DNA of 6,075 nucleotides, taken from assembly GCA_002366755.1 (NCBI GenBank), contig DFBV01000252.1, forward strand, positions 263 to 6,337, read 5' to 3'. Both the position numbers and the translations under genes were made by a program. Under the pieces are notes generated by a model. The model was not told where the DNA came from and made no database searches. It saw nothing but the letters and a program-made list of their open reading frames with translations. The stretch comes from Anaerolineales bacterium UBA3071 (lineage in GTDB: Bacteria; Chloroflexota; Anaerolineae; UBA3071). Shown here one piece after another: positions 5,981 through 6,075 of the stretch. The first letter of the stretch is position 1. The number at the start of each line of letters is the position of its first letter.

Positions 5981-6075
5981 ATGATCACCGACGAACCACA
6001 GGATGCGGAGGAGGAGAATCGCCAATGCCCAGCTTCATGTTTACCACTAGTCATTATACCTGCTTTGAGACAAAA
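5981..6075 (+). CDS. Possible 5' end of a divergent gene (partial)
   Basis: Two plus-strand frames are open to the window edge. One starts at ATG 6025 (17 codons, MPSFMFTTSHYTCFETK) behind a strong GGAGGAGGAG ribosome-like site at 6007-6016 with 8 nt spacing. The other starts at ATG 5981 (31 codons, beginning MITDEPQDAEEENRQ) without a clear ribosome site. Neither peptide is recognisable, and the visible part is too short to prove coding. The A+T content rises here, as expected for intergenic DNA, so the site may be chance. Confidence 0.2.
   Translation, partial: MITDEPQDAEEENRQCPASCLPLVIIPALRQ
6053..6058 (-). promoter_or_regulatory. Possible distal -10 box for hutH
   Basis: A perfect TATAAT on the minus strand (6053-6058). 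The -35 box expected 17 bp upstream would start at 6076, outside the window. If active it would give hutH a leader of about 190 nt. The leader contains the short inverted repeat ATTCG/CGAAT (5940-5944, 5952-5956) but no riboswitch that I recognise. Confidence 0.3.

Overview
The window carries four complete protein genes, all on the minus strand, in GC-rich DNA (estimated by eye at around 60% or more). Read in the direction of transcription, from high to low coordinates, they are hutH (histidine ammonia-lyase), a gene for a long coiled-coil protein of unknown function, selB (selenocysteine-specific elongation factor) and birA (biotin protein ligase). The style (compact operon, short genes, purine-rich short repeats inside and between genes, good sigma70-type promoters) suggests a free-living bacterium. 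My best guess is a Chloroflexota/Anaerolineae-like lineage, but no rRNA or other taxonomic marker is present, so this is weak inference.

Layout. 5857-6075 is an intergenic region upstream of hutH with weak promoter candidates and a possible start of a divergent gene. 4267-5856 is hutH, apparently a stand-alone unit. 4161-4266 is a short gap with a very good minus-strand promoter (TTGCCC, 17 bp spacer, TATAAT) that should drive the three-gene operon coiled-coil protein - selB - birA. selB and birA overlap by 4 nt (TTGA), so they are probably translationally coupled. The coiled-coil gene and selB are separated by 107 nt that include an inverted-repeat element.

The most interesting signal is small repeats lodged in and against these housekeeping genes. 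(1) An imperfect ~110-bp palindrome (140-249) sits inside birA and adds 36 in-frame codons just where the catalytic core joins the small C-terminal domain. Removing those codons gives a BirA of ordinary length and continuous family-like sequence. (2) A 29-bp sequence is repeated exactly at 1-29 and 2939-2967, each time covering the stop codon of the gene beside it. The second copy is one arm of a hairpin upstream of selB and is flanked by a 9-bp direct repeat, as if a ~78-bp element had inserted into a once tight gene junction. (3) A shorter G-rich stretch adds about ten residues to a loop of HutH. No complete new defence or metabolic system is visible; the novelty here is the in-frame palindromic repeat and the repeat at gene ends.

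Functionally, SelB implies that the organism makes selenoproteins, although selA, selC and selD are not in this window. BirA activates biotin-dependent carboxylases, and HutH starts histidine breakdown. Apart from co-transcription, no functional link between SelB, BirA and the coiled-coil protein is evident.
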